Both the position numbers and the translations under genes were made by a program. A stretch of 64,000 nt of DNA, taken from Paraburkholderia dioscoreae (GTDB lineage Bacteria > Pseudomonadota > Gammaproteobacteria > Burkholderiales > Burkholderiaceae). Numbering within the stretch: the first letter of the stretch is position 1; the number at the start of each line of letters is the position of its first letter. The notes under the pieces are model-generated. The model did no database searches. It was not told the DNA's origin and worked only from the letters and a program-made list of their open reading frames with translations. Shown piece after piece: positions 35,387-43,681 of this stretch. The stretch spans positions 29,612 to 93,611 of the forward strand of contig NZ_LR699556.1 in NCBI RefSeq assembly GCF_902459535.1, read 5' to 3'.

Positions 35387-38235
35387 CCGATCGTCTTCCA
35401 CTGAGCGCAAAACGGCGCGTGCGGCCCATGTTGGCGGTGGCGTTCGCATTGGCGAGCCTATCCGCCGGCGCGGATGAAATTCTGCCCTTGCCGTTGAGCG
35501 GGGCAGCCTACCGGATTGCCGACCAGGCGTACCGCGAATACGCGAGCGGCGACTATGAGGCCGCGGCGCGCGACGCGCGCGAGGCCGTGCGGCTGCGTCC
35601 GGATGTGGCGCGTCTGCGCTCGCTATTGCAACAGGCCGAAAGCGCGGTCCGCAACCGCGGCAAACCGGCGCCGGCTGCTCGCGTGGCGCCTGCCGGCGCG
35701 AAGGTGCCGGCGCCTGCGCTGGTTGCGCCCGCTACTCAGCCCAGTTCCGCTGCGGCGCAACGGGCCAGTGACTTGGCTTCGCAAGCGCTGGATCTGCTCG
35801 CGCATAACGAGGTCGAAAACGCATCGAGCGACATCGACCAGGCCGTGACACTCGCACCGGAAATCTCTCAATATCGGCTGCTGCAAGTGAGCCTACTGAT
35901 CCGCCTGCAGCATTACGCCGCCGCCGAGACCGCCAGCCGTGCAGCGCTGGTCGCCGCCAGCGACGATTCGATGGTGTATGTGCTGCACGGCTACCTGTTG
36001 CAGCGAGCCGACCATTACGACGCCGCGCGCCAGTACTACGCGCAGGCCTTGACCGGCGATTCGCTGGGCGACGGGGATTTGCGTGCCGTGCGTCTTCTCA
36101 TCGCCGATCTCATGTTGGGCGCCGGCGATACGCAGTCGGCACTCGATGCGCTGCAGTCGCTGCCCGACAGCGACACCGACGTCGGGGAACGGCGTGTGTA
36201 TGCCCACACGATTGCGGCTGACGGCAAGACGCTGCGCCCCGCACTAAAGCCGCCGGTTCTGCAGTGCGTCGTCAATCGCTTCGGTCCGGTTTGCTCGTTG
36301 TTTCCATCGGGCCGGCCGTCGCAAGCGTTGGCAAACGAGGCTTTCCATGCCGCGGCCGAGAATCGTCAGCAGGACGCCCTCGACCTGTTTCAACTGGCCT
36401 TGAAGATCGGCGGCGCCAATCGGGAGCTGGAGGGCAGGCGTGACTCGGTGCGCCGGCAACTCGCGCAGCAACCGGCCGCCGCCGCTTACCGGGCGATGGC
36501 GGACAACGATCCGGATCTTGCGCAGAAGGAGATAGCCCGAGCGATCGTCTATGCGCCGGATGTGATGCCGTACCGCCTGCTGCAGATCGAAGCGCTGGAC
36601 CGCAAACAGCAGTACGCCGTGGCCGAAGCCGCCGCCAGTGAAGCAATGCATGTCGATGACGAAGACGCGGTGCCGGTCCTGCTGCGCGGCTACCTGCGGC
36701 AGATGCAAGGGAAGTACGCCGCCGCCCGCGTCGATTACGGCAATGCGTTGAAGAACGACACGCTGAGCGACGACGATCTGCACAACCTTCGTCTGTATGT
36801 CGTCGACGCCGCGATGGCGGCCGGCGACACGAAGTTCGCCGGCGACACGCTGCACACTTTGCCTGCTAGCGACGAAGAAGCTGCGTGGCGGCGCAGTCTG
36901 ATGACGTTTTACGCGCGCCATTCGGGCCACCCGAGATTGCAGGCGCCATTCCTCGATTGCCGCGAAACGCCGTACGGCACCGCGTGTACGGCGAGGGCTG
37001 CGGACAACGCGTCCAACGCGATGATCGAAGCGATTTACAAAGCGCTCGGCAGAAAGGAAAACGCGACTGCGCTTTCGCTTGCACGGGACCTCAGCGCCGC
37101 ATCGCCGAAAAACGAACAGTACCGCCGCGTGTTGGTGCAAGCGCTGCAGGCAAACGGTCGGAACGACGAAGCGCAACGCGTGACGGCGAGTCTGAAAGAC
37201 CCGGTGCCGGATCTCAGCTTCGCCTATCTCGCGTCGATGTCGGACGCTTCGGCGCTTGCGCTGCAGACTTTCCAGCAGATGGACGCGGCCGGCAAGCTGC
37301 CGCCGCGGGCGTTGCAGGATGCCGGCTTCGCCGCCATCAACGCCGACCAGCGGCTGGTTGCGGTCAACTATTTCAAGCGCAGCATCGATGCCGCGGCCGA
37401 CGGCTCCCTGGACCTGCCGCCGCAGAGTCTCTACGAAACCCGTCGTGCAGTCAGCGAACTGGAACGGCAGTGGGGCGCTTACGTATCGCTCAGTTATCGT
37501 GGCAGCAACAATATGCAGGCGGGGCAGAATCAGTCGGCACTGGTCGGCGACAACCTGCAGATCGGCACCGAAGCTTACTGGCGGCCGCCCGCGCTCGATC
37601 ACGACGGCTCCTACGTCGATCTGTATGCGCGTCTGATCGACAACGTGTACAGCGCGCCGACCACGTCCACCAATACGGTGACTGGCGACACCTTCTCCGG
37701 CAAATCGCCGACCGGCTTGCCGAGTCTGTTGTCGGCCTTCGGGGTGCGCTGGAAGCCACTGGCCTCGCAAAACGTCATCATCGCGTTCGAGCGGCAACAG
37801 GCGATCGGCTCGGCCGCGCAAAGCGACTGGTTGCCGCGCCTCGGCTACTCGTATGGGACGGGCACGGATCTGCGCGTCGACTTGCCGAGCTGGAATACCC
37901 TGCAGATCTACGCTGAAACCGGCTACTACCTGCGGGCGCAGACCTACTACTTCACGTCCGAATGGCAGAGCGGCCGCAGTTTCCGTCTTCCCGAAGCTTG
38001 GCTCGGCCATACGGTGCTGTTTCCGCATGCGGTCTTCGGCGCGGACTACAACAACGCCTACTCGCGACCTTGGGCGGTCGGCGCCGGCGTGGGCGTGAAT
38101 CTGCGCCACTGGTTCCGCGAGGATCGCTATCACGCGCCGCAGTCGTCTTTCGATCTGTCGCTGCAATATCGGCTCAAGGTGGCCGGCGACGAGCGCGCCA
38201 AGGGGTGGTTCATTCGCAGTGTCTTCAACTATTGA
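35383..38235 (+). CDS. nfrA: NfrA-type outer-membrane TPR protein (N4 adsorption protein A family)
   Basis: 950 residues, starting at GTG 35383 (GTGA overlap). A signal peptide (MLAVAFALASLSAGADEI) is followed by two long alpha-helical TPR-like blocks that repeat each other, about residues 40-290 and 310-560. Compare AHNEVENASSDIDQAVTLAP and ADNDPDLAQKEIARAIVYAP, and LRGYLRQMQGKYAAARVDYG. The C-terminal 260 residues are the NfrA_C beta-barrel (QWGAYVSLSYRGSNNMQAGQ; TGYYLRAQTYYFTSEWQSGR; final Tyr-rich strand). It would form the outer-membrane exit for the polymer made by NfrB. The order TPR scaffold then 16-strand-like barrel parallels AlgK-AlgE, PgaA and BcsC. Confidence 0.9.
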   Translation: MTDRLPLSAKRRVRPMLAVAFALASLSAGADEILPLPLSGAAYRIADQAYREYASGDYEAAARDAREAVRLRPDVARLRSLLQQAESAVRNRGKPAPAARVAPAGAKVPAPALVAPATQPSSAAAQRASDLASQALDLLAHNEVENASSDIDQAVTLAPEISQYRLLQVSLLIRLQHYAAAETASRAALVAASDDSMVYVLHGYLLQRADHYDAARQYYAQALTGDSLGDGDLRAVRLLIADLMLGAGDTQSALDALQSLPDSDTDVGERRVYAHTIAADGKTLRPALKPPVLQCVVNRFGPVCSLFPSGRPSQALANEAFHAAAENRQQDALDLFQLALKIGGANRELEGRRDSVRRQLAQQPAAAAYRAMADNDPDLAQKEIARAIVYAPDVMPYRLLQIEALDRKQQYAVAEAAASEAMHVDDEDAVPVLLRGYLRQMQGKYAAARVDYGNALKNDTLSDDDLHNLRLYVVDAAMAAGDTKFAGDTLHTLPASDEEAAWRRSLMTFYARHSGHPRLQAPFLDCRETPYGTACTARAADNASNAMIEAIYKALGRKENATALSLARDLSAASPKNEQYRRVLVQALQANGRNDEAQRVTASLKDPVPDLSFAYLASMSDASALALQTFQQMDAAGKLPPRALQDAGFAAINADQRLVAVNYFKRSIDAAADGSLDLPPQSLYETRRAVSELERQWGAYVSLSYRGSNNMQAGQNQSALVGDNLQIGTEAYWRPPALDHDGSYVDLYARLIDNVYSAPTTSTNTVTGDTFSGKSPTGLPSLLSAFGVRWKPLASQNVIIAFERQQAIGSAAQSDWLPRLGYSYGTGTDLRVDLPSWNTLQIYAETGYYLRAQTYYFTSEWQSGRSFRLPEAWLGHTVLFPHAVFGADYNNAYSRPWAVGAGVGVNLRHWFREDRYHAPQSSFDLSLQYRLKVAGDERAKGWFIRSVFNY

Positions 38236-38247
38236 TAAGCGGCAGCC

Positions 38248-38931
38248 ATGATGAAAATCCAGACTCTTTATATTCGTGCGGCTTGTACCGTGGGCGCCGC
38301 CGTGTCATTCAGCCTGAGCCCGCCGGTAGCGGCACAGGAAATCGCGCGGCTGTATGCGCCGCAGGCACCGGCCGGTTCGAGCTATCTGCGAGTGGTGAAC
38401 CCGTCCGCCAAAGCGGTCAATGTTGAGTTCGCCGGCAAGCGCGATGCGCTCGATCCGAAACGCCGGGTCGTGACCGACTATCGCGTGGTCGACGCATCGC
38501 TCGAGGTGGCGATCAATGTCGACGGTCATCCCCTCAAGCACTTCAAGGTGAAGCCGGGTACCTTCAATACCATGGTGCTGACCGGCGCCGATCAGCCGCA
38601 AGTGATCGCCGACGCCACCAACGATCGCGACGACCTGAAGGCGGAACTGCGTTTCTACAATGTCGCGCGCGAGTGCAACGGCGCGCTAGCAATTCAGGAC
38701 GGCGCGACAGTATTCGATCACGTCAACACCGGCGACAGTCGCAAACGCGCGATCAATCCGGTGCAGGCGCACCTCGTTGGGCGCTGTGACGGCGCCGCGG
38801 TCTCCGAGCCGGCGGCCTTGCCCTTACTTAAGTCTGGCGACCACGCGAGTGTGTTCCTGCTCGGCGATAAGGCGAGCCCGCGCCTCGTGACCCAGGTGGA
38901 CGCCACCGAAGCTTATTCCGGCGCGCACTAA
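38248..38931 (+). CDS. AlgF-like periplasmic acetylation factor
   Basis: 227 residues. A signal peptide (AACTVGAAVSFSLSPPVAAQ) precedes a beta-rich domain beginning ARLYAPQAPAGSSYLRVVNP, the start typical of AlgF. It continues with KVKPGTFNTMVLTGADQPQV, AELRFYNVARECNGALAIQD and INPVQAHLVGRCDG. AlgF is a periplasmic part of the alginate O-acetylation complex with AlgI and AlgJ. It stands first in a run of four acetylation-type genes after nfrA, so the nfr polymer is probably O-acetylated. The similarity is moderate; the neighbouring MBOAT gene strengthens the call. Confidence 0.75.
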   Translation: MMKIQTLYIRAACTVGAAVSFSLSPPVAAQEIARLYAPQAPAGSSYLRVVNPSAKAVNVEFAGKRDALDPKRRVVTDYRVVDASLEVAINVDGHPLKHFKVKPGTFNTMVLTGADQPQVIADATNDRDDLKAELRFYNVARECNGALAIQDGATVFDHVNTGDSRKRAINPVQAHLVGRCDGAAVSEPAALPLLKSGDHASVFLLGDKASPRLVTQVDATEAYSGAH

Positions 38932-38942
38932 CCCGAGTTCAT

Positions 38943-40328
38943 ATGGTTTTTGCCAGCATCAGTTTCGTATTCCTGTTTCTGCCGCTGTTCCTGCTGGCCT
39001 ACGCGGCAGTGGGGATGCGCTGGCGAAATCTGGCCATCCTTGCGTTCAGCTGGATTTTTTACGCCTGGTGGCGCCTGGACTTCCTGCCGTTGATCGTGTC
39101 AATCGCAGTCTGGTCGTGGTGCACCGGCCGCTGGATCGAGAGGGCGCAAGGGCGGCAACGCCGCTACGCGTTGCTGGTCGCGATCGGCTGGCCACTGCTC
39201 GCGCTGATCTGGTTCAAATACGCCAACATGCTGGCCGGGACGTTGCAATGGATGGGCGCCTCGCCAAGCGGATGGCAAGCGGTGCTGCTGCCGATCGGCC
39301 TGTCGTTTTTCGTGTTCGGCGCGATCTCCTATTCAGTCGACGTCTATCGCGGAACCGTGCCGGCCGAACCAAGCTTCGTCAACTACGCCACATATCAGTC
39401 GATGTTTGGACACCTCGTGGCGGGGCCGGTGGTTCGCTACAAATGGGTCGCTGAACGCCTGCAAATGCGTTCGTTCCATCGAACCGAGTTTGCGATCGGC
39501 GTCGAGCGCTTCATGCATGGGTTCGCGCAGAAAATCCTGCTGGCTGATACGCTGGCGCCGCTGGTCGGCAGCGGCTATCAGCTGGCTTCGCCGAGTGCCG
39601 CTGATGCGGCGCTCACCGTGCTCGCCTATACGCTGCAGCTTTACTTCGATTTTTCCGCGTACAGCAGCATGGCGATCGGGCTGGGTTTGATCGTCGGCTT
39701 GAAATTCCCGGAAAACTTCGACACGCCTTATTTGAGTGGTGCATTGTCGGAGTTCTGGCGGCGATGGCACATCAGCCTGTCGAGCTGGCTGCGTGACTAT
39801 CTGTACATTCCGTTGGGCGGCAATCGCCAAAGCCTGTCGCGCGGTTGCATCAACCTGATGATCACGATGGCGCTGGGCGGCTTATGGCACGGCGCCAGCT
39901 GGACGTTTATGGTGTGGGGGCTGTGGCACGGCCTCGGACTCGTGACCGAACGACTGTGGCGCACGCGGGGCGGCCCTAGGCTGCCATTCTGGTTTGGCCA
40001 TGCGTTGACCCTGCTGTTCGTCATGCTCGGCTGGCTGCTGTTCAGAGCCCAAACGTGGACAGAAGTATCGACAATGCTCCTCGCCTTGAGCGGACAGAAC
40101 GGCTGGCAGCTTTCCAGCGCCTTTGCCGCCGCGCTCCGGCCGAACCAGCTCGCCTGCCTGTTGATCGGCGTCCTGCTCGTGTATCTGCCGCTGCTGTGGG
40201 CGCGCAGTCAGAAGTGCACTGCGTGCAGTCGCGCACTGCTGCGCTATCTGACGGTGCCGCTATGGCTGGTGGCGTTGTGGGTGTTGCAAGGGCGCACCGT
40301 GGTTCCATTTCTCTATTTCCAGTTCTGA
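38943..40328 (+). CDS. AlgI-like MBOAT O-acyltransferase
   Basis: 461 residues, polytopic with many hydrophobic helices. The central MBOAT block is clear: FDFSAYSSMAIGLGLIVGLK, then EFWRRWHISLSSWLRDYLYI with PLGGNRQ, and GGLWHGASWTFMVWGLWHGL with the conserved His pair. AlgI and DltB take acyl groups from a cytoplasmic donor and pass them across the inner membrane to periplasmic SGNH-type transferases, here the two following genes. It lies 11 bp after the AlgF-like gene and 2 bp before the AlgJ-like gene. Length and motif spacing are normal for the family. Confidence 0.92.
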   Translation: MVFASISFVFLFLPLFLLAYAAVGMRWRNLAILAFSWIFYAWWRLDFLPLIVSIAVWSWCTGRWIERAQGRQRRYALLVAIGWPLLALIWFKYANMLAGTLQWMGASPSGWQAVLLPIGLSFFVFGAISYSVDVYRGTVPAEPSFVNYATYQSMFGHLVAGPVVRYKWVAERLQMRSFHRTEFAIGVERFMHGFAQKILLADTLAPLVGSGYQLASPSAADAALTVLAYTLQLYFDFSAYSSMAIGLGLIVGLKFPENFDTPYLSGALSEFWRRWHISLSSWLRDYLYIPLGGNRQSLSRGCINLMITMALGGLWHGASWTFMVWGLWHGLGLVTERLWRTRGGPRLPFWFGHALTLLFVMLGWLLFRAQTWTEVSTMLLALSGQNGWQLSSAFAAALRPNQLACLLIGVLLVYLPLLWARSQKCTACSRALLRYLTVPLWLVALWVLQGRTVVPFLYFQF

Positions 40329-40330
40329 TC

Positions 40331-41395
40331 ATGATTCGCAAGATCAACACCATTGCTTTCGTGATCATCATCCTGTGCGGCGGCGCTGCTTTGCTTTGGC
40401 GTTTGAGCAAGGCGGGGCAGTTGTTCACGCATACGGTCACGTCGTCGTCATGGCTCGACGGCGGCGTGACCCAGGCGCTGGATGAGCGTGTGGCGCAGGC
40501 GGCGCCGCCCGACGCCCACATCAATCGCGTCTTAAATGGCCTACTCTTCGCCGTCACCGGCGACCCGGATCCGCAGGTGCGCAGCGGTTGCCCCGGCTGG
40601 CTGTTCCTGACCGAGGAGGTGGTCGAAACGCCGGGTGGCGAGCGTAACCTGCTGCGGCGCGTTGAACTTACGCGCAAGCTGCAGGCCGACTTCGAGCACC
40701 GGGGTATCGAACTCGTGACGGTGGCGGTGCCTGACAAAGTTGAACAGGCCGCCGGCGAGTTGTGCGGGTTGACAGTGTCGCGCCAGGCACGGGGGCGCCG
40801 CGCAGCCTGGCAGCAAGCGAGTGAGGGGCTGGCGCTGCATCAGGTAGATCTGCATAGCGGCTGGATCGCCCCTGGCTACTGGCGTACCGACAGCCACTGG
40901 AATCGCGCCGGCGCGAGCTTTGCCGCGCAGCGGGTGGCGGTGATAGCGCGGGCATTTGCGCCACCCGGCGACAGCAGCATGGAACTGCAGAGCGCCGTCG
41001 CCACGCATGCACGTAGCGGCGATTTGATGCGGCTGGCGGGCATCGACAGGAACACACCGCCGTTCGCTCCGCCGGTCGATACCGATCATGAAGTACAACT
41101 GGTGATACACCGCAGCGGCAGCCTGCTCGACAATGTGGCGGCGCCCGTAGTCATGCTGGCCGGCTCATCGTACTCGCTTAATTCCGGCTTCATCGATTAT
41201 CTTCAACTCGGCATGAAGCAGGAGATTGCCCAGCAAAGCCGCTTGGGCAGTGGATTTGCTGGCAGCGTTCTGGAATTGCTGAAACACCATCCCGAGCGCC
41301 TCGACGGCATCAAGCTGATGATCTGGGAATGGCCGCTCCGTTCCCTGTATCAACCGCTGACGGACGAAGAGAACAACTACCTCGCACAACCATGA
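40331..41395 (+). CDS. AlgJ-like SGNH O-acetyltransferase
   Basis: 354 residues from ATG 40331; the longer upstream frame is antisense to algI and not real. An N-terminal membrane anchor (TIAFVIIILCGGAALLWRL) precedes a periplasmic AlgJ/AlgX domain. This has GCPGWLFLTEEVVE near residue 80, the catalytic Asp-His motif YWRTDSHWNRAG near residue 180, and a Ser block LAGSSYSLNSGF near residue 275. It probably moves acetyl groups delivered by the MBOAT protein onto the polymer or onto the next protein. It overlaps the following gene by ATGA. Confidence 0.85.
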   Translation: MIRKINTIAFVIIILCGGAALLWRLSKAGQLFTHTVTSSSWLDGGVTQALDERVAQAAPPDAHINRVLNGLLFAVTGDPDPQVRSGCPGWLFLTEEVVETPGGERNLLRRVELTRKLQADFEHRGIELVTVAVPDKVEQAAGELCGLTVSRQARGRRAAWQQASEGLALHQVDLHSGWIAPGYWRTDSHWNRAGASFAAQRVAVIARAFAPPGDSSMELQSAVATHARSGDLMRLAGIDRNTPPFAPPVDTDHEVQLVIHRSGSLLDNVAAPVVMLAGSSYSLNSGFIDYLQLGMKQEIAQQSRLGSGFAGSVLELLKHHPERLDGIKLMIWEWPLRSLYQPLTDEENNYLAQP

Positions 41396-42405
41396 TATTC
41401 ACGTTGACAACATTTAATCTCCTGAACAAGCGAACCAGCCGGTTGTTGAAATACGCAGTAGGACTGGGCGCGCTCGGCGTAGCGCTACAGGCCACCCCCG
41501 GAAATGCAGCTTCGTCCGTGATTGAAGGGCAGGACGGCTGGTTGTTTCCTGGCTGGGAGCATACCGACAAGGTCGACCGCGCGCAGCTCGTCTCGAACAT
41601 CAAGGTGATCGAGGAGACCAGGGACGCCCTCGCTGCGAAGCATATCGGCCTCGTGGTGATGGTAGTGCCGGCCAAGGCGCCGTTCTATCCGCAGCGTCTT
41701 CCCGCTGGTCTGTCATTGTCGCCGGAAATCAAGTCGCGCTATGTCGACGTGCTTGGCATGCTGTCCGCGGCAGACATTGCCACGTTCGACGACAAGGAGG
41801 TTTTGCGGGCGGTAGAACACGACAGGCAGACGGCTTTCTATCGCGCGGACTATCACTGGACGGCTTGGGCCGCGGAAGCCTCTGCTGACGAAACCGCCAA
41901 AGTGATCCGCAGCAAGTTTGAGCTGCCCCCTTTCGGAACGGGTACGGAGCTGGGCGAATGGACAAACGACCGCCGCTACGGTGATCTCGCCACGAACTTC
42001 ATGTCCCCTGAAGACCGCAAGCGTATCGGCCGTGACACCTATACGGTGCGCAAGCAACCTGACGCAAGCGCCGGCTTGCTGGATAGCGCACCGTCTCAGG
42101 TGCAGGTGGTGGGCAACAGCTTTGTGCAACCTTACCTCGGTTATCCACAGAAGCTTTCCAATGCAATCGGCCAGCCGGTCGGGCTCACCTGGAACCCTGG
42201 CAATATTGGCCCGTGGAAGACTTTCCTCGACGCGGTGGAGAGTCCGGACTTCTCCCGGAATAAGCCCAAGGTCATTGTCTGGCAGTTCAATGAAGCGCAG
42301 TTGGAAAATAACAGCAACTCGTCCGATAATTGGGATGCCAAAGGGGTTATGCCGGTGAATACATGGCGCAGCAGGGTCGCGGCCGCGTTGTCTAACAAGC
42401 CTTAG
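41392..42405 (+). CDS. AlgX/AlgJ-like SGNH acetyltransferase, second copy
   Basis: 337 residues from ATG 41392, overlapping the previous stop. A signal or anchor segment (LKYAVGLGALGVALQATPGN) is followed by GQDGWLFPGWEHTDK (family start), VVMVVPAKAPFYPQRLP, the Asp-His motif YRADYHWTAWAAEASA and the Ser block VVGNSFVQPYLGYPQ. Both SGNH proteins of the operon therefore keep their catalytic elements. In alginate, AlgJ and AlgX act in relay, and the same may hold here. It is the last gene of the operon. The region after it to 43300 is non-coding with RNA-like repeats. Confidence 0.85.
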   Translation: MIFTLTTFNLLNKRTSRLLKYAVGLGALGVALQATPGNAASSVIEGQDGWLFPGWEHTDKVDRAQLVSNIKVIEETRDALAAKHIGLVVMVVPAKAPFYPQRLPAGLSLSPEIKSRYVDVLGMLSAADIATFDDKEVLRAVEHDRQTAFYRADYHWTAWAAEASADETAKVIRSKFELPPFGTGTELGEWTNDRRYGDLATNFMSPEDRKRIGRDTYTVRKQPDASAGLLDSAPSQVQVVGNSFVQPYLGYPQKLSNAIGQPVGLTWNPGNIGPWKTFLDAVESPDFSRNKPKVIVWQFNEAQLENNSNSSDNWDAKGVMPVNTWRSRVAAALSNKP

Positions 42406-42494
42406 TGCGACGCGTGTCGCCGTCCGCCGGACGTAAATCGGCAATGCAGTGGATGGCAAAGCTCTTCTCTGCCTTGTCACATTCAACAACCTGA

Positions 42495-42700
42495 ATATCG
42501 GAGTTTGAAGCCGTGACCTGCTGTACGACCAGCAGTTGCCTACCCGGACGTGCGCGACTGGTAACGGTCGGGTTCGAAGCTTCGGGGACAACGTACCCGC
42601 CCTACGGGCGAATCACTCGGGTGACCGGGAAGGAATCGACACTGCCAGCAGCCGCGCGGTGTCGGGGCCAGGCAAGTTCCGCATGCACAACGTAAGTGAA
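42495..42700 (-). ncRNA. Candidate structured RNA, copy A (minus strand)
   Basis: On the minus strand this stretch shares ordered blocks with copy B at about 42890-43110: CCTGGC, then CTGCTGGCAG, a GCCC/GGGC hairpin, TACGTTGTCC, CGTTACC and a closing hairpin. Stem sequences differ while pairing is kept (GCCCgtaGGGC versus GCCCttacGGGC), as expected of conserved RNA. A hairpin followed by TACGTTGT also occurs in the candidate omega RNA at 43489 on the plus strand. The RNA class and exact ends are unknown. Confidence 0.4.
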
Positions 42701-42889
42701 CTGTTGCAAACCTCGTTAGCTTCGAGGAGCCAAAGCTGCTGAGAGGCTCTGACCAAAACGGTGAATGGCCGGTTACATCCCTTTGTTATGGATGTTCGTC
42801 GTCAAGGCGCCATCGGGGAATAGACAGGTGCTAAACGGATAGGCCCGTTGCGACGTGAGGTCGCGCAATTGATTGTTTAACCCGCCATC

Positions 42890-43110
42890 ACGGGGGTAGA
42901 GAAACCGGCTGCTCCATCAGCCGTAACCTACGGGTGCATGCAGGGTTGGTAACGACCCTGTGTGAAGCCACCCGGACAACGTAACCTGCCCGTAAGGGCG
43001 ACCATGTTCTTGTGAGAGGACATGGTTCTCTGCCAGCATCCGGGCGGAGGTGGTGCCAGGTTGGGTAGCCGGGCTTGCCTCCGGCGTGCTGCGCTGCTGG
43101 TTGCCCGACA
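42890..43110 (-). ncRNA. Candidate structured RNA, copy B (minus strand)
   Basis: Homologous to copy A, about 390 bp away in the same orientation. It includes a long hairpin (ACCATGTCCTC/AAGAACATGGT), the GCCC/GGGC hairpin, TACGTTGTCC and the stem GGCTGATGGAGCAGCC. Frames in it give no sensible protein. It may be a remnant or free-standing relative of the IscB-linked RNA, or an unrelated repeated element. Confidence 0.4.
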
Positions 43111-43232
43111 CATGGCGATCCCCTGCGTACTGAAGAGCGGATAGCCTTTTGCTGTGCCATCTGCGGCACAGTGCGGCATAATGCGACCCTCTCAGGTTCT
43201 GGCGAGGCCCTCGGAATGGCCAGAATCCTTCG

Positions 43233-43259
43233 CCGACCCTAACCCGGTCGGTTTTTTTT
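43233..43259 (+). terminator. Strong Rho-independent terminator
   Basis: CCGACCctaacccGGTCGG is followed by eight T. It would stop plus-strand transcription from the polysaccharide operon before the IscB/omega-RNA unit, so that unit must have its own promoter. Confidence 0.75.
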
Positions 43260-43368
43260 CGTCCAGATCAGGTCACATGAGCCTGCCGAGCGGGACCAGC
43301 TGTTATGTCAATCTGATGCAACTGTCAGGGGAGCGATTCGCCAAGAATGTTAATCTTGGACAAGACCC

Positions 43369-43395
43369 TCAAGTTCGCTTTGGTTTTGCCGAAAT
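43369..43395 (+). promoter_or_regulatory. Sigma-28 (FliA)-like sequence at the 5' side of the omega RNA
   Basis: TCAAGTTC, 11 bases, GCCGAAAT. Against the flagellar consensus TAAAGTTT-N11-GCCGATAA, six of eight bases match in each half and the spacing is exact. It may drive the omega RNA and IscB with the flagellar regulon. Alternatively it may be guide sequence copied from a flagellin promoter, because the guide of IscB RNAs lies at the 5' end. Confidence 0.5.
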
Positions 43396-43681
43396 CCTAA
43401 GATGAGGCGGCCAGCAGTCAATCGCTCCGGCCTAACGGCTGAGGCTCGAAAAAGCCTGAGGTTGACCAGCCAGAGCCCCGCAAGGGGCTACGTTGTGCAG
43501 AAGTTCAAGACCCACTCCGCGATGCTTCCTCAGTTGCGGACACTGGAACCTGCGGCAGTAGACACGCTTCGAGCAAGCACGAAACGGGTCGCAGGGTAAC
43601 GCTGCTGTACAACATTGGCGAGGGGAGCGGAGCCTAGGTGGCTCCCGTAACAAGGTTCCGTAAGGGACAATTGAGAAACAC
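43381..43681 (+). ncRNA. Candidate IscB omega RNA (HEARO-type)
   Basis: The 300 bases before the iscB start carry no credible frame but many hairpins: AGGCTcgaaaAAGCCT (about 43442), AGCCCCgcaaGGGGCT (43474), a long-range pair GTTGTGCAG with CTGCTGTACAAC, GGAGCCtaggtGGCTCC (about 43627) and GTTCCgtaaGGGAC just before the ATG. Position, size and the segment CGGCTGAGG resemble HEARO/omega RNAs, which bind IscB and carry the guide at their 5' end. The 5' boundary is uncertain. One fold starts at GGCGGCC (43407), giving a guide around 43391-43406. Another uses the pair GGAGCGATT (43330) with AATCGCTCC (43420), giving a guide around 43312-43327. Confidence 0.6.

Noticed and set aside
36244..38166. 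640-codon minus-strand frame
   Set aside because: Antisense shadow of nfrA in GC-rich DNA (Arg- and His-rich, no domain).
42888..43169. 93-codon minus-strand frame as a protein gene
   Set aside because: No ribosome site and odd composition. The same stretch matches copy A only as RNA-like hairpin blocks, not as protein.
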